Numbered from the stretch's first letter, positions 25,741 through 34,666 are shown. The stretch is DNA of 62,297 bases from Desulfopila aestuarii DSM 18488 (GCF_900143695.1 NZ_FRFE01000028.1:1-62297); one strand, 5' to 3'. Numbers and translations: made by a program. Notes: generated by a model not told the origin, from the letters alone.

Positions 25741-27533
25741 GGTACAGGCTCCGCAATTGGGGTTTGTCGCATCTGTTTGTCGTACATCGAACGGTAGAGT
25801 GAACTCTGTTTGAGCAGTTCGTCGTGGCGGCCGTCATAGGCAATCCGGCCTTCTTCGAGAATAATGGTCCTGTCGGTCATGGAGAGTAACTTGATCCGGT
25901 TGGAGACGATAATCACCGTTTTGCCAGCCAGTCGCTGTTGCAAGCCGTTGAACACCTCGTGCTCGGTGGCCACATCGACTGCCGACAATCCGTCATCAAT
26001 GATCAGCAGGGGGCGGTCGCAGACCAGGGCCCGGGCCAGTGCCAATCGTTGGCGCTGGCCGCCCGAAAGTTTTACTCCACGTTCTCCGATCAAGGTACCA
26101 TAGCCGTCAGAGAGTTCTATGATATCGTTGTGGATGGCTGCGTGGCGGGCGGCGGCTTCGATCTCTGCCTGTGTGGCATCCGGTTTGCCGAGGGCGATAT
26201 TGGCAGCAATGGTGTCGGAAAAGAGAATAGGTTCCTGGCCTACGTAGCCGAGATGAGCCCTGATGTAATCGACCGGCAGCGTGTTAACATCGGTATTATC
26301 GAAAAACAGCTGTCCGTCCATTACCGGATAAAGACGGGCCAGGAGGCGGCACAAGGTCGATTTGCCGCAGCCGGTGCGGCCGGTGACGCCGTGGATTCCT
26401 GGTCCCAGTTCGAGCCGGATGTCGTTGAGAGCCGGTTGCGTCTCGTTCTGGTAGAAAAATGTCAGCTCGCGAAGGCTGTAGGTCGGGTGGGCAATGGGGG
26501 CAAGATTATGGTTTTCGAGTTCGGGCAGGGCCGGTTTCGAGGTCACCAGGGTGTGGATGCGGTTCAGTGAGGTGAGACCGCGCTGGACCAGATTGGTCAC
26601 CCAGCCGATGGCCATCATTGGCCATACCAGCATGTAGAGATAGGTGATGAAGGCTACGAAATCACCAATGGAAATTGTTCCTGCGATGACCAGCTTCCCG
26701 CCGAACCAGAGAACCAGCAGCATGCCCAGGTTGCCGACCATGGTGGCAATGGGAAAAATCAGCCCTTGTATGACCGCTACCCGAAGATTGCTCTGCACAT
26801 ATCCGCGGCCAAGCTTGCCGAAACGCTCGGTCTGGAATTTTTCGGTGGTATAGGCCTTGATCAGCCTGATGGAAATCAGGGTTGAGCGGGCAAACTCCGT
26901 CATGCTCGAAAACTGTTCCTGCACAGTGGCGAAACGACGATGGAGCCTGCCGGAGAGGATACGGGTGAAGATGGCCAGAAAAGGCATTGGCAGTAAGGCC
27001 ATAAGGGTGAGCTGTCCATGGATATGAACCATGAAACCGATGGCGGCTGTCGACATCACAAAGGCGTCGACAGCGGCCACCAGCCCCATGCCGCAGGCCA
27101 TCTGTACGGCATTGAGGTCGTTGCTGGAATGGGCCATCAGGTCGCCAGTGGTGTATTTCTCAAAAAACTGAGCATCCATTTTCAGGATGTGACGAAACAA
27201 ACGATTACGGACCGCCTGCTCCAGCAGCCTTGAAAATCCGATGATAAGATAGCGCCAGACGAAACGCAACACAGCGATGACGAGGGCAATGGAGAGGATC
27301 AGACCGCCGAGTTTCATCAAACCGATCTGGGTGATATTGGCATTTGCCAGGCCATCTACTCCGTGCTTTATGATCCGGGGGATAATGAGCTGGAGAAAAT
27401 CGACAGCCAACAGAGCGATAAAGCCGAGCAGCAGCCGCAATCGATGGGTGACAAAAGAATGTCGCACCAGACCAAGAAGCTCTTTGAGACGAGCATTGGC
27501 GGGATGATGAGAAGGTGAGTTCGTTTCTTTCAC
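25737..27533 (-). CDS. ABC exporter half-transporter with a degenerate nucleotide-binding domain
   Basis: A 598-residue half-transporter, first gene of the exporter pair. Membrane spans fall in about 35-320. The ATPase domain has Walker A GRTGCGKST and a good signature LSGGQRQ, but Walker B reads LIIDDGLSAVD, with Asp in place of catalytic Glu, and the switch histidine is replaced by Asn (VSNRIKLL). Such asymmetry is known in heterodimers of the TM287/288 and TmrAB type, where the degenerate site holds ATP while the other turns over. MdlA is the nearest familiar name, but orthology is not shown. Confidence 0.92.
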   Translation of the reverse strand: MKETNSPSHHPANARLKELLGLVRHSFVTHRLRLLLGFIALLAVDFLQLIIPRIIKHGVDGLANANITQIGLMKLGGLILSIALVIAVLRFVWRYLIIGFSRLLEQAVRNRLFRHILKMDAQFFEKYTTGDLMAHSSNDLNAVQMACGMGLVAAVDAFVMSTAAIGFMVHIHGQLTLMALLPMPFLAIFTRILSGRLHRRFATVQEQFSSMTEFARSTLISIRLIKAYTTEKFQTERFGKLGRGYVQSNLRVAVIQGLIFPIATMVGNLGMLLVLWFGGKLVIAGTISIGDFVAFITYLYMLVWPMMAIGWVTNLVQRGLTSLNRIHTLVTSKPALPELENHNLAPIAHPTYSLRELTFFYQNETQPALNDIRLELGPGIHGVTGRTGCGKSTLCRLLARLYPVMDGQLFFDNTDVNTLPVDYIRAHLGYVGQEPILFSDTIAANIALGKPDATQAEIEAAARHAAIHNDIIELSDGYGTLIGERGVKLSGGQRQRLALARALVCDRPLLIIDDGLSAVDVATEHEVFNGLQQRLAGKTVIIVSNRIKLLSMTDRTIILEEGRIAYDGRHDELLKQSSLYRSMYDKQMRQTPIAEPVP

Positions 27534-27673
27534 GGGCAGAGCTTGGTCGAAGAGGGGGAACCGATTTCCTGACGCGTTGTTTGCGGCGTATCATAAAGGC
27601 AGCCGCAACCTTAAGTCAACCTGTTCGACTGCTATCGGGTAGAATTTACTTGCCGAGGGACAGTATTTCGACA

Positions 27674-28897
27674 TTATTTGCAGATGGCGATCCTGTGGCA
27701 GAGTTCAGGCTCTGATTCGACGATAGATACAATTTCTTTGTCCAATTGTCCTTTTTCTGCCTGGCCTTTCAGCATTCCGACAATAACGTCGGTTGGAAGT
27801 GGCTTACGGTATGGTCTGTTCTGGGCGAGAGCCTGAAAAATGTCGGCGACCATGATGATGCGTGACTCAATGGACAGCTCGTGCCCATTTCGTCGGAAAG
27901 GATAACCGCTGCCGTCGAGCTTCTCGTGGTGATTGGCTGCCCAGAGGCTGATTTCTTCGAGTCCCTTGATCCGGCTCAATATCATATAGGTAACGTATGA
28001 ATGGTGTCGCATGATGGCAAGGTTCTCACCTTCGAGACGGCCTTTGGATTCAAGGATTTTGTCAGGAACCTGGAGCTTGCCGAGATCGTGAAGGAGACCG
28101 GCTACCTCCATTTTGCTGATATTCTCATGCGAGAGCTCGACACGGCGGGCAAGATGGCCCGACAGCTGTGTGACGCCAAAGCAGTGCTCGGCAGTGTAGG
28201 GGCTTTTCGCATCGACGACCTCAGCGAAAATCCTGGCCATTTTGGCGAGCTGGTCGGTGTCGAGAAAGAGCTCTGCGGGTGCGGAGCATTTGAGTTCAAG
28301 ATAGCTGCGCAGATGTTCGGGCTCCTGGGTGATCCAGAAGGCTTCTTTTTCGGCGGCAGCCAGAAAAACGTCGACCAGTTCCGACTGGAAATATAAATTT
28401 CTGAACTGTGATATTTTCTGGCAAATAGTATCGCGGACTGCAAGCCTGTTGTGGCTGCCGGACATGGCAACCAGGGCATCGACCCGATCCAGCAGGAAAA
28501 TGAGATTAGCCTGCTGCTTGACCGTATCGTCAAGTTTTTCCCATTTCAATTTTTCCCAACGTGTATGATGATATCGGATCACCGGCCCAAACTGGGCCAG
28601 TGGTGCAAATCGTTCCACCCGCTCGGCGCCGATGAGGCAGTGTTGTTGTGACTCGGTCCAATCCAGTTCGTCAACCAGTTTTTTATGAACCCGGGTCGAG
28701 GAGACCCCACAGTCATGGAGTAGTCCAAGACGGTAAAGCATGGTCTGTTCTGCCAGGTCTGCACCCATCAGTTTGGCGCATTCAAGGGCCATAAAACCGA
28801 CCCGTTTACCGTGTTGGATTTCATCTATTCCAACGAGATCGATGGTGTCAGAGAGGGCGTGTATGAACTGTCCAAAGTCAATTTTCATAAAATTCAC
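27674..28897 (-). CDS. HD-GYP domain protein (c-di-GMP phosphodiesterase type)
   Basis: A 407-residue cytosolic protein. The C-terminal half (about 210-400) is an HD-GYP domain with HD pair LLHDLGKLQVPDKIL and the signature NHHEKLDGSGYP, fitting hydrolysis of c-di-GMP to pGpG or GMP at a metal centre. The N-terminal half contains a second HD-like domain (LGLLHDCGV, IRYHHTRWE), apparently lacking the GYP signature. Starts are uncertain: GTG at 28897 or ATG at 28888 (MKIDFG), neither with a strong ribosome-binding site. No receiver domain is fused, so input is probably through the N-terminal HD region. Confidence 0.87.
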   Translation of the reverse strand: MNFMKIDFGQFIHALSDTIDLVGIDEIQHGKRVGFMALECAKLMGADLAEQTMLYRLGLLHDCGVSSTRVHKKLVDELDWTESQQHCLIGAERVERFAPLAQFGPVIRYHHTRWEKLKWEKLDDTVKQQANLIFLLDRVDALVAMSGSHNRLAVRDTICQKISQFRNLYFQSELVDVFLAAAEKEAFWITQEPEHLRSYLELKCSAPAELFLDTDQLAKMARIFAEVVDAKSPYTAEHCFGVTQLSGHLARRVELSHENISKMEVAGLLHDLGKLQVPDKILESKGRLEGENLAIMRHHSYVTYMILSRIKGLEEISLWAANHHEKLDGSGYPFRRNGHELSIESRIIMVADIFQALAQNRPYRKPLPTDVIVGMLKGQAEKGQLDKEIVSIVESEPELCHRIAICK

Positions 28898-29093
28898 TGG
28901 CGATGTGAGCTGATAGAGGTATTGTTTCGATCATATTGTTGGTGGCATTTTAAGTGTAGCATAACATATTGTTGAAGTGAAAAGGAAACTCCACCGAGTG
29001 CTGATTGTCATGTTAAAGAACCACTGATGCACACATTTCAAGGGATAGAAGCCTGATGGTGGGCACGAAGAGGTCAAAGATGGAGAGGAAATT

Positions 29094-29555
29094 GTGCAAC
29101 GGCTAAAGAGCGTATTGAAAGTTTCAGTCTATGCAAGGGCCGCTGTTCTTTTTGTTTTGGTAATGATGATCCCTTTAGGTCTGCTGGCTGGTGGAACATC
29201 CCTGGTTGACCGGGGCAATGGCATATTAGAGGAACAGGGCAGGGGCAAAATGTGGCAGGCCCAACGTTCACGACGCATGCGCGATTTTGGCGAGGTGGAA
29301 GGTTATCTGGCGAAATTGAACAGTGGTCAGTTCAGTGACTGGCGGCTCCCCACCCGGCAGGAACTGTATGATTTTATCCTGTTGTTTGACCTGCATAAGA
29401 GTGGAGATATCAGCATTCGGCTTGAGGGTGCCTATTGGCTGGCGGGTGATAATGGCCAGCCGCAGATCGGCTCCTGGGAGGCTGGCGATCAGTGTGGACT
29501 TTCCCGCATCTATTATCCCGGTCTATCGGGACATGTACGGGCTGTTCGCCCGTAG
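29094..29555 (+). CDS. Secreted or lipoprotein-like DUF1566 (Lcl C-terminal) domain protein
   Basis: A 153-residue protein with an N-terminal signal-like hydrophobic segment (about 14-33, AAVLFVLVMMIPLGLLAGG) and a DUF1566-type domain marked by DRGNGILEEQGRGKMWQ and the hallmark WRLPTRQEL. DUF1566 proteins are extracytoplasmic and of unknown function. The start is GTG at 29094 with AGAGGAAA just upstream. It converges on the selenoprotein candidate, with only 12 bases between stops. Confidence 0.75.
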   Translation: MQRLKSVLKVSVYARAAVLFVLVMMIPLGLLAGGTSLVDRGNGILEEQGRGKMWQAQRSRRMRDFGEVEGYLAKLNSGQFSDWRLPTRQELYDFILLFDLHKSGDISIRLEGAYWLAGDNGQPQIGSWEAGDQCGLSRIYYPGLSGHVRAVRP

Positions 29556-29567
29556 TCGTCTGGCACT

Positions 29568-30185
29568 CTACTGTTTTTTAACCCCATGTTGCAGCATCAG
29601 CCCGGCTAGCGCTGCATAACTCTGGGCACCGACCAGGCGACTGTCCCCCAGCACGAAGGTTGGGACGGCGGTAATCTGCAGCCGGTATGCTTCCTGCCAG
29701 TCCCGGTCAACCTGTTCACGATACGAGCGGCTGGCGAGCACTGTTTTGGCTTCGTCTGGTGAGAGTCCAGCAGTTTTAGCCAGATCCAGAAGTACCGGTT
29801 CTTGCGCCAGGTTTTTGCCATCGGCAAAATAGGCGTGAAATGCGGCCATATGAAAACTGTGACCGCATCCTTTTTCTTCTGCCCACAACCCTAGTTCCTG
29901 AGCGAGTCGAGAATTATAGGTCCTGCTGCGTGGGCCAAAGGGAAGGCCAAGCTGGTCGGCATTCGCCTGCAATCCTGCTACTATCTGTTCTATCCGCGAG
30001 GCGTCCGCCCGAAAGAGATCTGTCAGCAGCATGCCTTCGTCCGGTGTGTCGGGATGGAGTGGAAAGGCACGCCAGCGAATATCGATTTGATAGGCTGACT
30101 GCAATTGTTCAATACCCCCGGTAATGAAGTAACACCAGGGTCAGATATAGTCGGAAAATATGTTAAGGACGGGAACCTGAGTCAT
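29568..30185 (-). CDS. FrnE-type DsbA-family oxidoreductase, predicted selenoprotein with a UPWC active site (in-frame TGA at residue 15)
   Basis: A conventional reading begins mid-protein, but the frame continues upstream through one TGA to an ATG at 30185 with AAGGAG 7 bases before it. Translated through, the N terminus is MTQVPVLNIFSDYI-U-PWCYF, where homologues have CPWC. TGA (30143-30141) thus falls exactly on the first redox cysteine, and the following Cys18 is kept. A 7-bp hairpin begins directly after the TGA. The rest is typical of the FrnE/DsbA thioredoxin-fold family (WRAFPLHPDTPDEG, HMAAFHAYFADGKN, ITAVPTFVLGD), 205 residues in total, cytosolic. Expected role: thiol-disulfide or peroxide-linked redox chemistry with a selenenyl intermediate. 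The upstream membrane zinc-ribbon gene ends 3 bases before this ATG. The alternative is a nonsense mutation, which the precise placement and intact frame argue against. Confidence 0.82.
30116..30143 (-). promoter_or_regulatory. Candidate bacterial SECIS hairpin at the selenocysteine TGA
   Basis: On the minus strand TGA (30143-30141) is followed immediately by CCCTGGT (30140-30134), an 11-nt loop, and ACCGGGG (30122-30116). All seven positions pair, with one U-G. A stem just 3' of UGA, inside the coding region, is how bacterial SECIS elements recruit SelB. The loop does not obviously match the E. coli consensus, so SelB recognition is inferred. Confidence 0.6.
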
Positions 30186-30188
30186 GGT

Positions 30189-30509
30189 TTACTCCTTTTG
30201 CGGTTTCATGCTGCCGGGGCGGCCATTGATAACGCGTCCGCAGCGACGGCAATTGAGAATCAGACGGGCGTTGGCAAAGCCTGCATCATATTCGGCGGTG
30301 ATGGTAGATGGAGCGCCACAGAGATCACAGCTGGCGGGGAGGGTATTGTTGCGAATCCGGATGGTGAGTATGGTAATGGCCAACGCCATCATGCCAAAGC
30401 AAGCCACCGATAGTCCTTCCAAACCCATCAGGTAGAAAACTGCAAAAATCAGTGCAAAAAGTGCGCCGAAAATACGTATCCAATAGAGTCGCAACAAACT
30501 CAGGCGCAT
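30189..30509 (-). CDS. Two-span membrane protein with a CxxC-CxxC zinc-ribbon-like tail
   Basis: A 106-residue protein: two hydrophobic segments (IRIFGALFALIFAVFYLMG and ACFGMMALAITILTI), then a cytosolic tail with CDLCG and CRRCG spaced about 28 residues apart, a likely zinc ribbon or redox pair. No family is recognised. It ends 3 bases before the ATG of the selenoprotein candidate, and its last codons contain that gene's ribosome-binding site, so the two are co-expressed. Confidence 0.65.
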   Translation of the reverse strand: MRLSLLRLYWIRIFGALFALIFAVFYLMGLEGLSVACFGMMALAITILTIRIRNNTLPASCDLCGAPSTITAEYDAGFANARLILNCRRCGRVINGRPGSMKPQKE

Positions 30510-30597
30510 GAAATACTCTTCATGAATGTTGTTAAAGTTATGAAGTAGATCTTGTCCACATTCTTAAGCTGATCTTGTTCAGAATAATAAATAAAAA

Positions 30598-30629
30598 AGC
30601 CGGCTGCAGGAATCATCCTGCAGCCGGCT
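30598..30629 (-). terminator. Intrinsic terminator of the small CxxC protein gene
   Basis: A perfect 14-bp stem (AGCCGGCTGCAGGA and TCCTGCAGCCGGCT, 4-nt loop). Read on the minus strand it is followed by TTTTTTATTTATT. It sits 17 bases past the stop of the gene at 30647. Confidence 0.9.
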
Positions 30630-30646
30630 GCGATGAAACGATTTTT

Positions 30647-30823
30647 TTATTCTTCGTAGCCCTTACCCTCGCAGGTCGGGCATTTCTCATCCGGGGTACA
30701 TTGCATATCGTCGAGAATATCGTCGTTCTGGCTACCCCGCCATTCGGAACTTACCTCACAAACGCCTTCGATGATTTTTTTTCCCTGACAGGTCGGGCAT
30801 ACTTTTTTTCCTTGTTCTGACAT
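30647..30823 (-). CDS. Small protein with two DnaJ-type CxxCxGxG-like motifs
   Basis: A 58-residue protein with CPTCQGKK near the start and CPTCEGKG near the end, similar to half-repeats of the DnaJ zinc-finger domain, and a single Cys in VCEVSS. It probably binds one zinc ion and may bind protein clients, but function is unassigned. I start at 30823, where GGAGAGAG lies 4 to 10 bases upstream, rather than at an in-frame ATG at 30877. A strong terminator follows, so it is a separate unit. Confidence 0.75.
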   Translation of the reverse strand: MSEQGKKVCPTCQGKKIIEGVCEVSSEWRGSQNDDILDDMQCTPDEKCPTCEGKGYEE

Positions 30824-30946
30824 AACTCTCTCCTTTTTACGGGTTTGTCCGCTGTCTTTTGCTTTTGGTGGGGCCAAATCGAGTGAATCACAGAACTATC
30901 CCCTTCTACCGGATCGGTCGGTAATTCAGCACGCTACAAACAGAAG

Positions 30947-31147
30947 CTACTCTTCTTCACGTACGATATAATCTTTTAATTTTTCAAGCAGCGAATCGGG
31001 AAGTTCCCGGTTGTACATAAACGCTTCCGCTTCCTCTCCGCTAATCTGTTGCTTGACCTCAAGAGGCAGTGAGCGGAGAATGGCAACCCGTTCCGGGTCA
31101 GGTTTTTCTTTCTTGTCCATAATGTTTGTCACGCGTTTGTTTTCCAT
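30947..31147 (-). CDS. Small acidic/basic hypothetical protein
   Basis: A 66-residue hydrophilic protein (58 residues if it starts at Met 31120) with no recognised domain; EVKQQISGEEAEAFMYNRE and the charged tail suggest a helical protein. Neither start has a good ribosome-binding site, and codon use looks normal for the region. It is reported because it fills an otherwise empty gap on the same strand as its neighbours. Confidence 0.45.
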   Translation of the reverse strand: MENKRVTNIMDKKEKPDPERVAILRSLPLEVKQQISGEEAEAFMYNRELPDSLLEKLKDYIVREEE

Positions 31148-31312
31148 ACTGTTGTTTTCGTCTTTGCCCGGATACACCAATTCCTATGTTCTAAACGTTG
31201 TTCCTCTGAAGTGATCTGTCAACTGCTAGTGAATATTTTTCTGTAAATGATAACTATTCTCATGATAGTGGTCTGTTCTTATATCTCAAAAAAAGTTCTG
31301 GAAGAGACAATT

Positions 31313-31780
31313 TCAGACAAAACGGGTGTCTGAACGTTTGCGTGCAACTTCAGCGGAGGTGGCAGTCATCCAGCCATCCCGACTTTCGGCGACCTGATCA
31401 AAAGCGGCAATAAAGGGTTTTATATCAAGAAGAGGAGTTCCATCGAGAATGTCAATGCCTCGCACATTCACAGTATTGCCTTTAACGGAAACAAGGTTGA
31501 CGATGGAGATGCCAATATGGTTGGGCCTGAGCGGTGAGCGGGTGGCATAAACACCACGGCTGACGGTGTCCATAAATGGGACGACGGTCAGTTCGGTGCG
31601 CGTCGCTTTATGAAACTGATAAATAAGGTAGATGTGACTGAAATCCTCGAGGTCACGAAGTCCTTCAGCAAATTCTTCATGAACAACGACCTCTCCTTGA
31701 ATATCAGATGCTCCAGCCGGCTGGATGGGCATGTCTTCAAGATTGGTGAACGGGGTGTGGATGATGCCGATTGTTTGCAT
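31313..31780 (-). CDS. trmO: TrmO-family tRNA (m6t6A37) methyltransferase
   Basis: A 155-residue protein of the TsaA/TrmO (VirR-like) family, which uses SAM to methylate N6-threonylcarbamoyladenosine at tRNA position 37. Diagnostic stretches: IGIIHTPFTNLEDMPIQP, LEDFSHIYLIYQFHK, RGVYATRSPLRPNHIGIS, and DILDGTPLLDIKPF. Start chosen at Met 31780 (MQTIGIIHTPF), where homology begins; an in-frame Met at 31867 adds 29 unlikely residues. It is shorter than the E. coli protein, which carries an extra C-terminal domain, but this short form is common. Monocistronic. Confidence 0.85.
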   Translation of the reverse strand: MQTIGIIHTPFTNLEDMPIQPAGASDIQGEVVVHEEFAEGLRDLEDFSHIYLIYQFHKATRTELTVVPFMDTVSRGVYATRSPLRPNHIGISIVNLVSVKGNTVNVRGIDILDGTPLLDIKPFIAAFDQVAESRDGWMTATSAEVARKRSDTRFV

Positions 31781-31995
31781 GTTCGGATATAATGGGTTGT
31801 GAGGAAAGAGGAATGGGACCGGACCCCTCCGAGAAGAAGATATAGGGCAGGAGTTCCGGATAGACAATGACCAGCAGAAAACTCTAATACCAGTGCATAC
31901 TGTATAACAGTTTCATGCAGTGACAAGGTCGTCTTGCCAGTAGACAGGCGTCTATGCCGGATATGATGGAGCAGTTTTTGTGGATGGACTGGCGG

Positions 31996-33144
31996 TCAGT
32001 TCGCACCAATCAGCTGTTGGCTCACCCGCTGGAAAAATGACCGGAGTCGGTGATGATAGGTGGTGCGGCTGTACTCCTCCACGACTTTTACTTTTGCCTG
32101 GGCCGCAAGTTTTGCTTTGAGATGACTATCCCGGATGAGTTGTTGAATTGCTACGGCCATATCCGAATCGACGGGGTTGACCAGCATGGCCGTAGAGTCA
32201 TCAAGCACTCGGTTGTGCATGGAAATTCGGGTGGCGATCACTGGCCGGCCGGAATCGAGGCAGGTTGCAAATTCGTATGGCAGGATAGAGGCGTCAGTAG
32301 CGGGAAAGATGAGAATATCTGCCTGATCCAGAAAGACGGGCAGGTCGGAGCCGGGTTTTGTCTGGACAAACTTTATCTTGCCGGCTACGCCAAGTTTTCT
32401 GGCTCTAGTCTTGTATGAAGAAATATCGTGTGTGGAAGTGCCGAGAATAATCAGCCGGAGTTTTTCCTTTTCCAGGCAGGCAAGGGAGAACGTATCAATC
32501 AGCAGGTTGATACCGTTTTGGGGGCTAAGGTCTCCCAAATACATCAGCGTCAGGGCTCCGCGTGGCTTGGCGAGAGTGTTCTTCCGGGTTTTTTCGGCTT
32601 TCGGCGTGTTGTCATAAAGCGAAACGTTGGGAAGACGCTGAACTACGGCTGACGGACAGGCCTGGCTGACCTTGTCTTCTAAGAGGTCGTCGGAGACGAG
32701 GACCCCACGGCTCTGGGTAATGGCCCGTTTCACAGACCATTTCTTCAATGTTGTGACGAAAGAAGGATCTGGTGTCCCGTTCTTGATCGGGTGGTCAAGA
32801 TAGAGCAGGTAGGGGATGTTGTATCGCTTGCTGAGACGACGGGTGAGTCCGACACAACCGGCGAAGGCGATGAGAAAGTCAAATTTCTCATGTTGCAGCA
32901 ACCTGTCTGTCATCTTTGCCATGGTTCTGCTGTAGAACGGTTTTTTCCAGGAGAAACCTGGCAGTGGCAATTTGCGGACCTGCATCATCTGACAGCCAGG
33001 GATAACCAGATCTTTCCCCTGGGGATAACGCATGCAGGTCGGCTGATGTCCTTCTGCCGCCAATGCTTCAAGAAGGGTCTTCAATGCTAAAGAAATCCGG
33101 CAGTCCAGATAGAAAGGCTGCGGGGCGAGAATAAGTATTTTCAT
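31996..33144 (-). CDS. Glycosyltransferase family 4 (GT-B fold)
   Basis: A 382-residue cytosolic glycosyltransferase. It opens with MKILILAPQPFYLDCR and carries the C-terminal GT1/GT4 donor-binding domain: LMYLGDLSPQNGINLLID, then DILIFPATDASILPYEFATCLDSGRPVIAT, containing the ExxxxxxxxxxPVIA-type donor site. It should transfer a sugar from a nucleotide sugar to a lipid or polysaccharide acceptor. No other surface polysaccharide genes are adjacent, so the product is unknown. Confidence 0.87.
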   Translation of the reverse strand: MKILILAPQPFYLDCRISLALKTLLEALAAEGHQPTCMRYPQGKDLVIPGCQMMQVRKLPLPGFSWKKPFYSRTMAKMTDRLLQHEKFDFLIAFAGCVGLTRRLSKRYNIPYLLYLDHPIKNGTPDPSFVTTLKKWSVKRAITQSRGVLVSDDLLEDKVSQACPSAVVQRLPNVSLYDNTPKAEKTRKNTLAKPRGALTLMYLGDLSPQNGINLLIDTFSLACLEKEKLRLIILGTSTHDISSYKTRARKLGVAGKIKFVQTKPGSDLPVFLDQADILIFPATDASILPYEFATCLDSGRPVIATRISMHNRVLDDSTAMLVNPVDSDMAVAIQQLIRDSHLKAKLAAQAKVKVVEEYSRTTYHHRLRSFFQRVSQQLIGAN

Positions 33145-33460
33145 ATATGCTGTACGGTGGTCGGGAAATTTCCAGGTGCCATATTTTCATAGAAAGCGGA
33201 TTGTAGCACACTCGTTCCCGAAATTGCACGGATTAAGGGAGGGGAGTTGCACTCATGGCGAACTGGACCCAGGAAAGGGAAAACCTGTAAATGGCAGTGA
33301 TTTGCTCAGATATTCAGCCGTTTGCAAAGGATAGGGAAAGGTGGAATCGAGTGCTGCCTCTGCGGGTTGAATATCATAAAACTATTTGATTGTCGTTGGT
33401 TTTTAAGTAAAATTTCATACGAAAGAAGTATCAAGTCAATCTTTAACTGGATTATCTCTG
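33145..33460. other. Divergent intergenic region, no gene seen
   Basis: 316 bases between the glycosyltransferase and the EAL-HDOD gene. No gene, strong hairpin or clear promoter pair was recognised; the stretch before 33461 is A/T-rich and probably holds that gene's promoter. Confidence 0.4.
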
Positions 33461-34666
33461 ATGAATGTATTTGTCGCCAGACAGCCGATATTTGACAAGC
33501 GGAAAAAGCTTTATGCCTACGAATTGCTTTTTCGAACGGGAACAACCAACGCTTTTCCCGATATTGACGGGACTACCGCCAACACCAGTCTGCTCTCTTC
33601 CACCTTTTTCACGGTCGGTATAGATGAAATCGCGGCAGGGAAACTGGCTTTTATCAATTTTACCGAAGAGTTGATCGCCAAAGGCATCCCGCAACTTTTT
33701 CCACCTGAGAAACTGATGGTCGAAATATTGGAGGATGTCGAACCCGGTTCTGCGGTGGTGAATGCCTGCCGGCTACTCAAGGAAAAAGGATACAGCCTTG
33801 CCTTGGATGATTTTGTCTATTCCCGGCAGTTCGATGAATTGTTGCATTTAAGTGATATCATTAAAATCGATTTTCGCCTCACTTCGCCTGAGAAGATTAA
33901 AGAGATGGTGGGAACCCTCAAGCAGTTCGACTGCCAATTGCTGGCAGAAAAAATTGAAACCTACGAGGAGTTTGAGGCGGCACTGGCTCTTGGGTTTGAA
34001 TATTTCCAAGGGTATTTCTTTGCAAAGCCGGAGGTTTTGCAGAACAGGGATTTGTCGACATCACAACTGACCATGCTGCAACTGCTTTCCGAGATCAACA
34101 GCGCTGATAGTGAGTTTGATGTCGAAGCCCTGGAAAAGCTTGTTTCCCAGGATATCTCGATCACCTATAAGTTGCTGAAATACATAAACTCATCTCATTT
34201 TAGCCGGATAAAGACGATCTCCTCTGTCGCCCAGGCTATCAGTTATCTCGGTGAGCGGGGATTTCGCATGTTCGTGTCGCTCATTGCTACCAGCATGTTG
34301 GCGGAGAACAAACCCGGAGAACTTGTGCGTGCCTCAATTATCCGGGCGCGGCTGTTGGAACTGATCGCCATTGAGTGTCGACAGGATAGTAACGAGATGT
34401 TTCTGTTGGGGTTGTTCTCTTTCATTGATGCCATGCTCGATCAACCGCTCGCGACCATATTGAAGAAGATGCCCTTGTCTGCAAATATCAACACTGCCCT
34501 AAGCGAAAAATCGGGGGATCTCTACCCGTTTTTGCGCCTGGTTGAGGCCTATGAACAGGGAAACTGGGTACCCTTCAGGTTTGCTTTGAAAAAGATCGGC
34601 CTCAATGAAGAAAAGATGACGGACTTTTATCTTGAGGCCATCGCCTGGGCCGATTCATTTGAGTAA
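33461..34666 (+). CDS. EAL-HDOD signalling protein (YuxH-like), EAL domain probably inactive
   Basis: A 401-residue protein. The N-terminal EAL-like domain (about 1-200) begins FVARQPIFDKRKKLYAYELLFR; the catalytic EAL triplet reads ELL, and only part of the later metal-binding set remains (LALDDF, IKIDF, FQGYFFAKP), so phosphodiesterase activity is doubtful. An HDOD domain follows (about 205-390; SQDISITYKLLKYINSSHFS, SYLGERGFRMFVSLI). This pairing is common in Proteobacteria and thought to be regulatory, perhaps as a c-di-GMP sensor. Convergent with another HDOD gene 47 bases downstream. Confidence 0.87.
   Translation: MNVFVARQPIFDKRKKLYAYELLFRTGTTNAFPDIDGTTANTSLLSSTFFTVGIDEIAAGKLAFINFTEELIAKGIPQLFPPEKLMVEILEDVEPGSAVVNACRLLKEKGYSLALDDFVYSRQFDELLHLSDIIKIDFRLTSPEKIKEMVGTLKQFDCQLLAEKIETYEEFEAALALGFEYFQGYFFAKPEVLQNRDLSTSQLTMLQLLSEINSADSEFDVEALEKLVSQDISITYKLLKYINSSHFSRIKTISSVAQAISYLGERGFRMFVSLIATSMLAENKPGELVRASIIRARLLELIAIECRQDSNEMFLLGLFSFIDAMLDQPLATILKKMPLSANINTALSEKSGDLYPFLRLVEAYEQGNWVPFRFALKKIGLNEEKMTDFYLEAIAWADSFE

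Noticed and set aside
29568-30104. Treating the DsbA-like gene as a shorter protein starting inside the frame
   Set aside because: That version lacks the active-site motif and a ribosome-binding site; reading through the TGA gives a full-length family member with a strong start.
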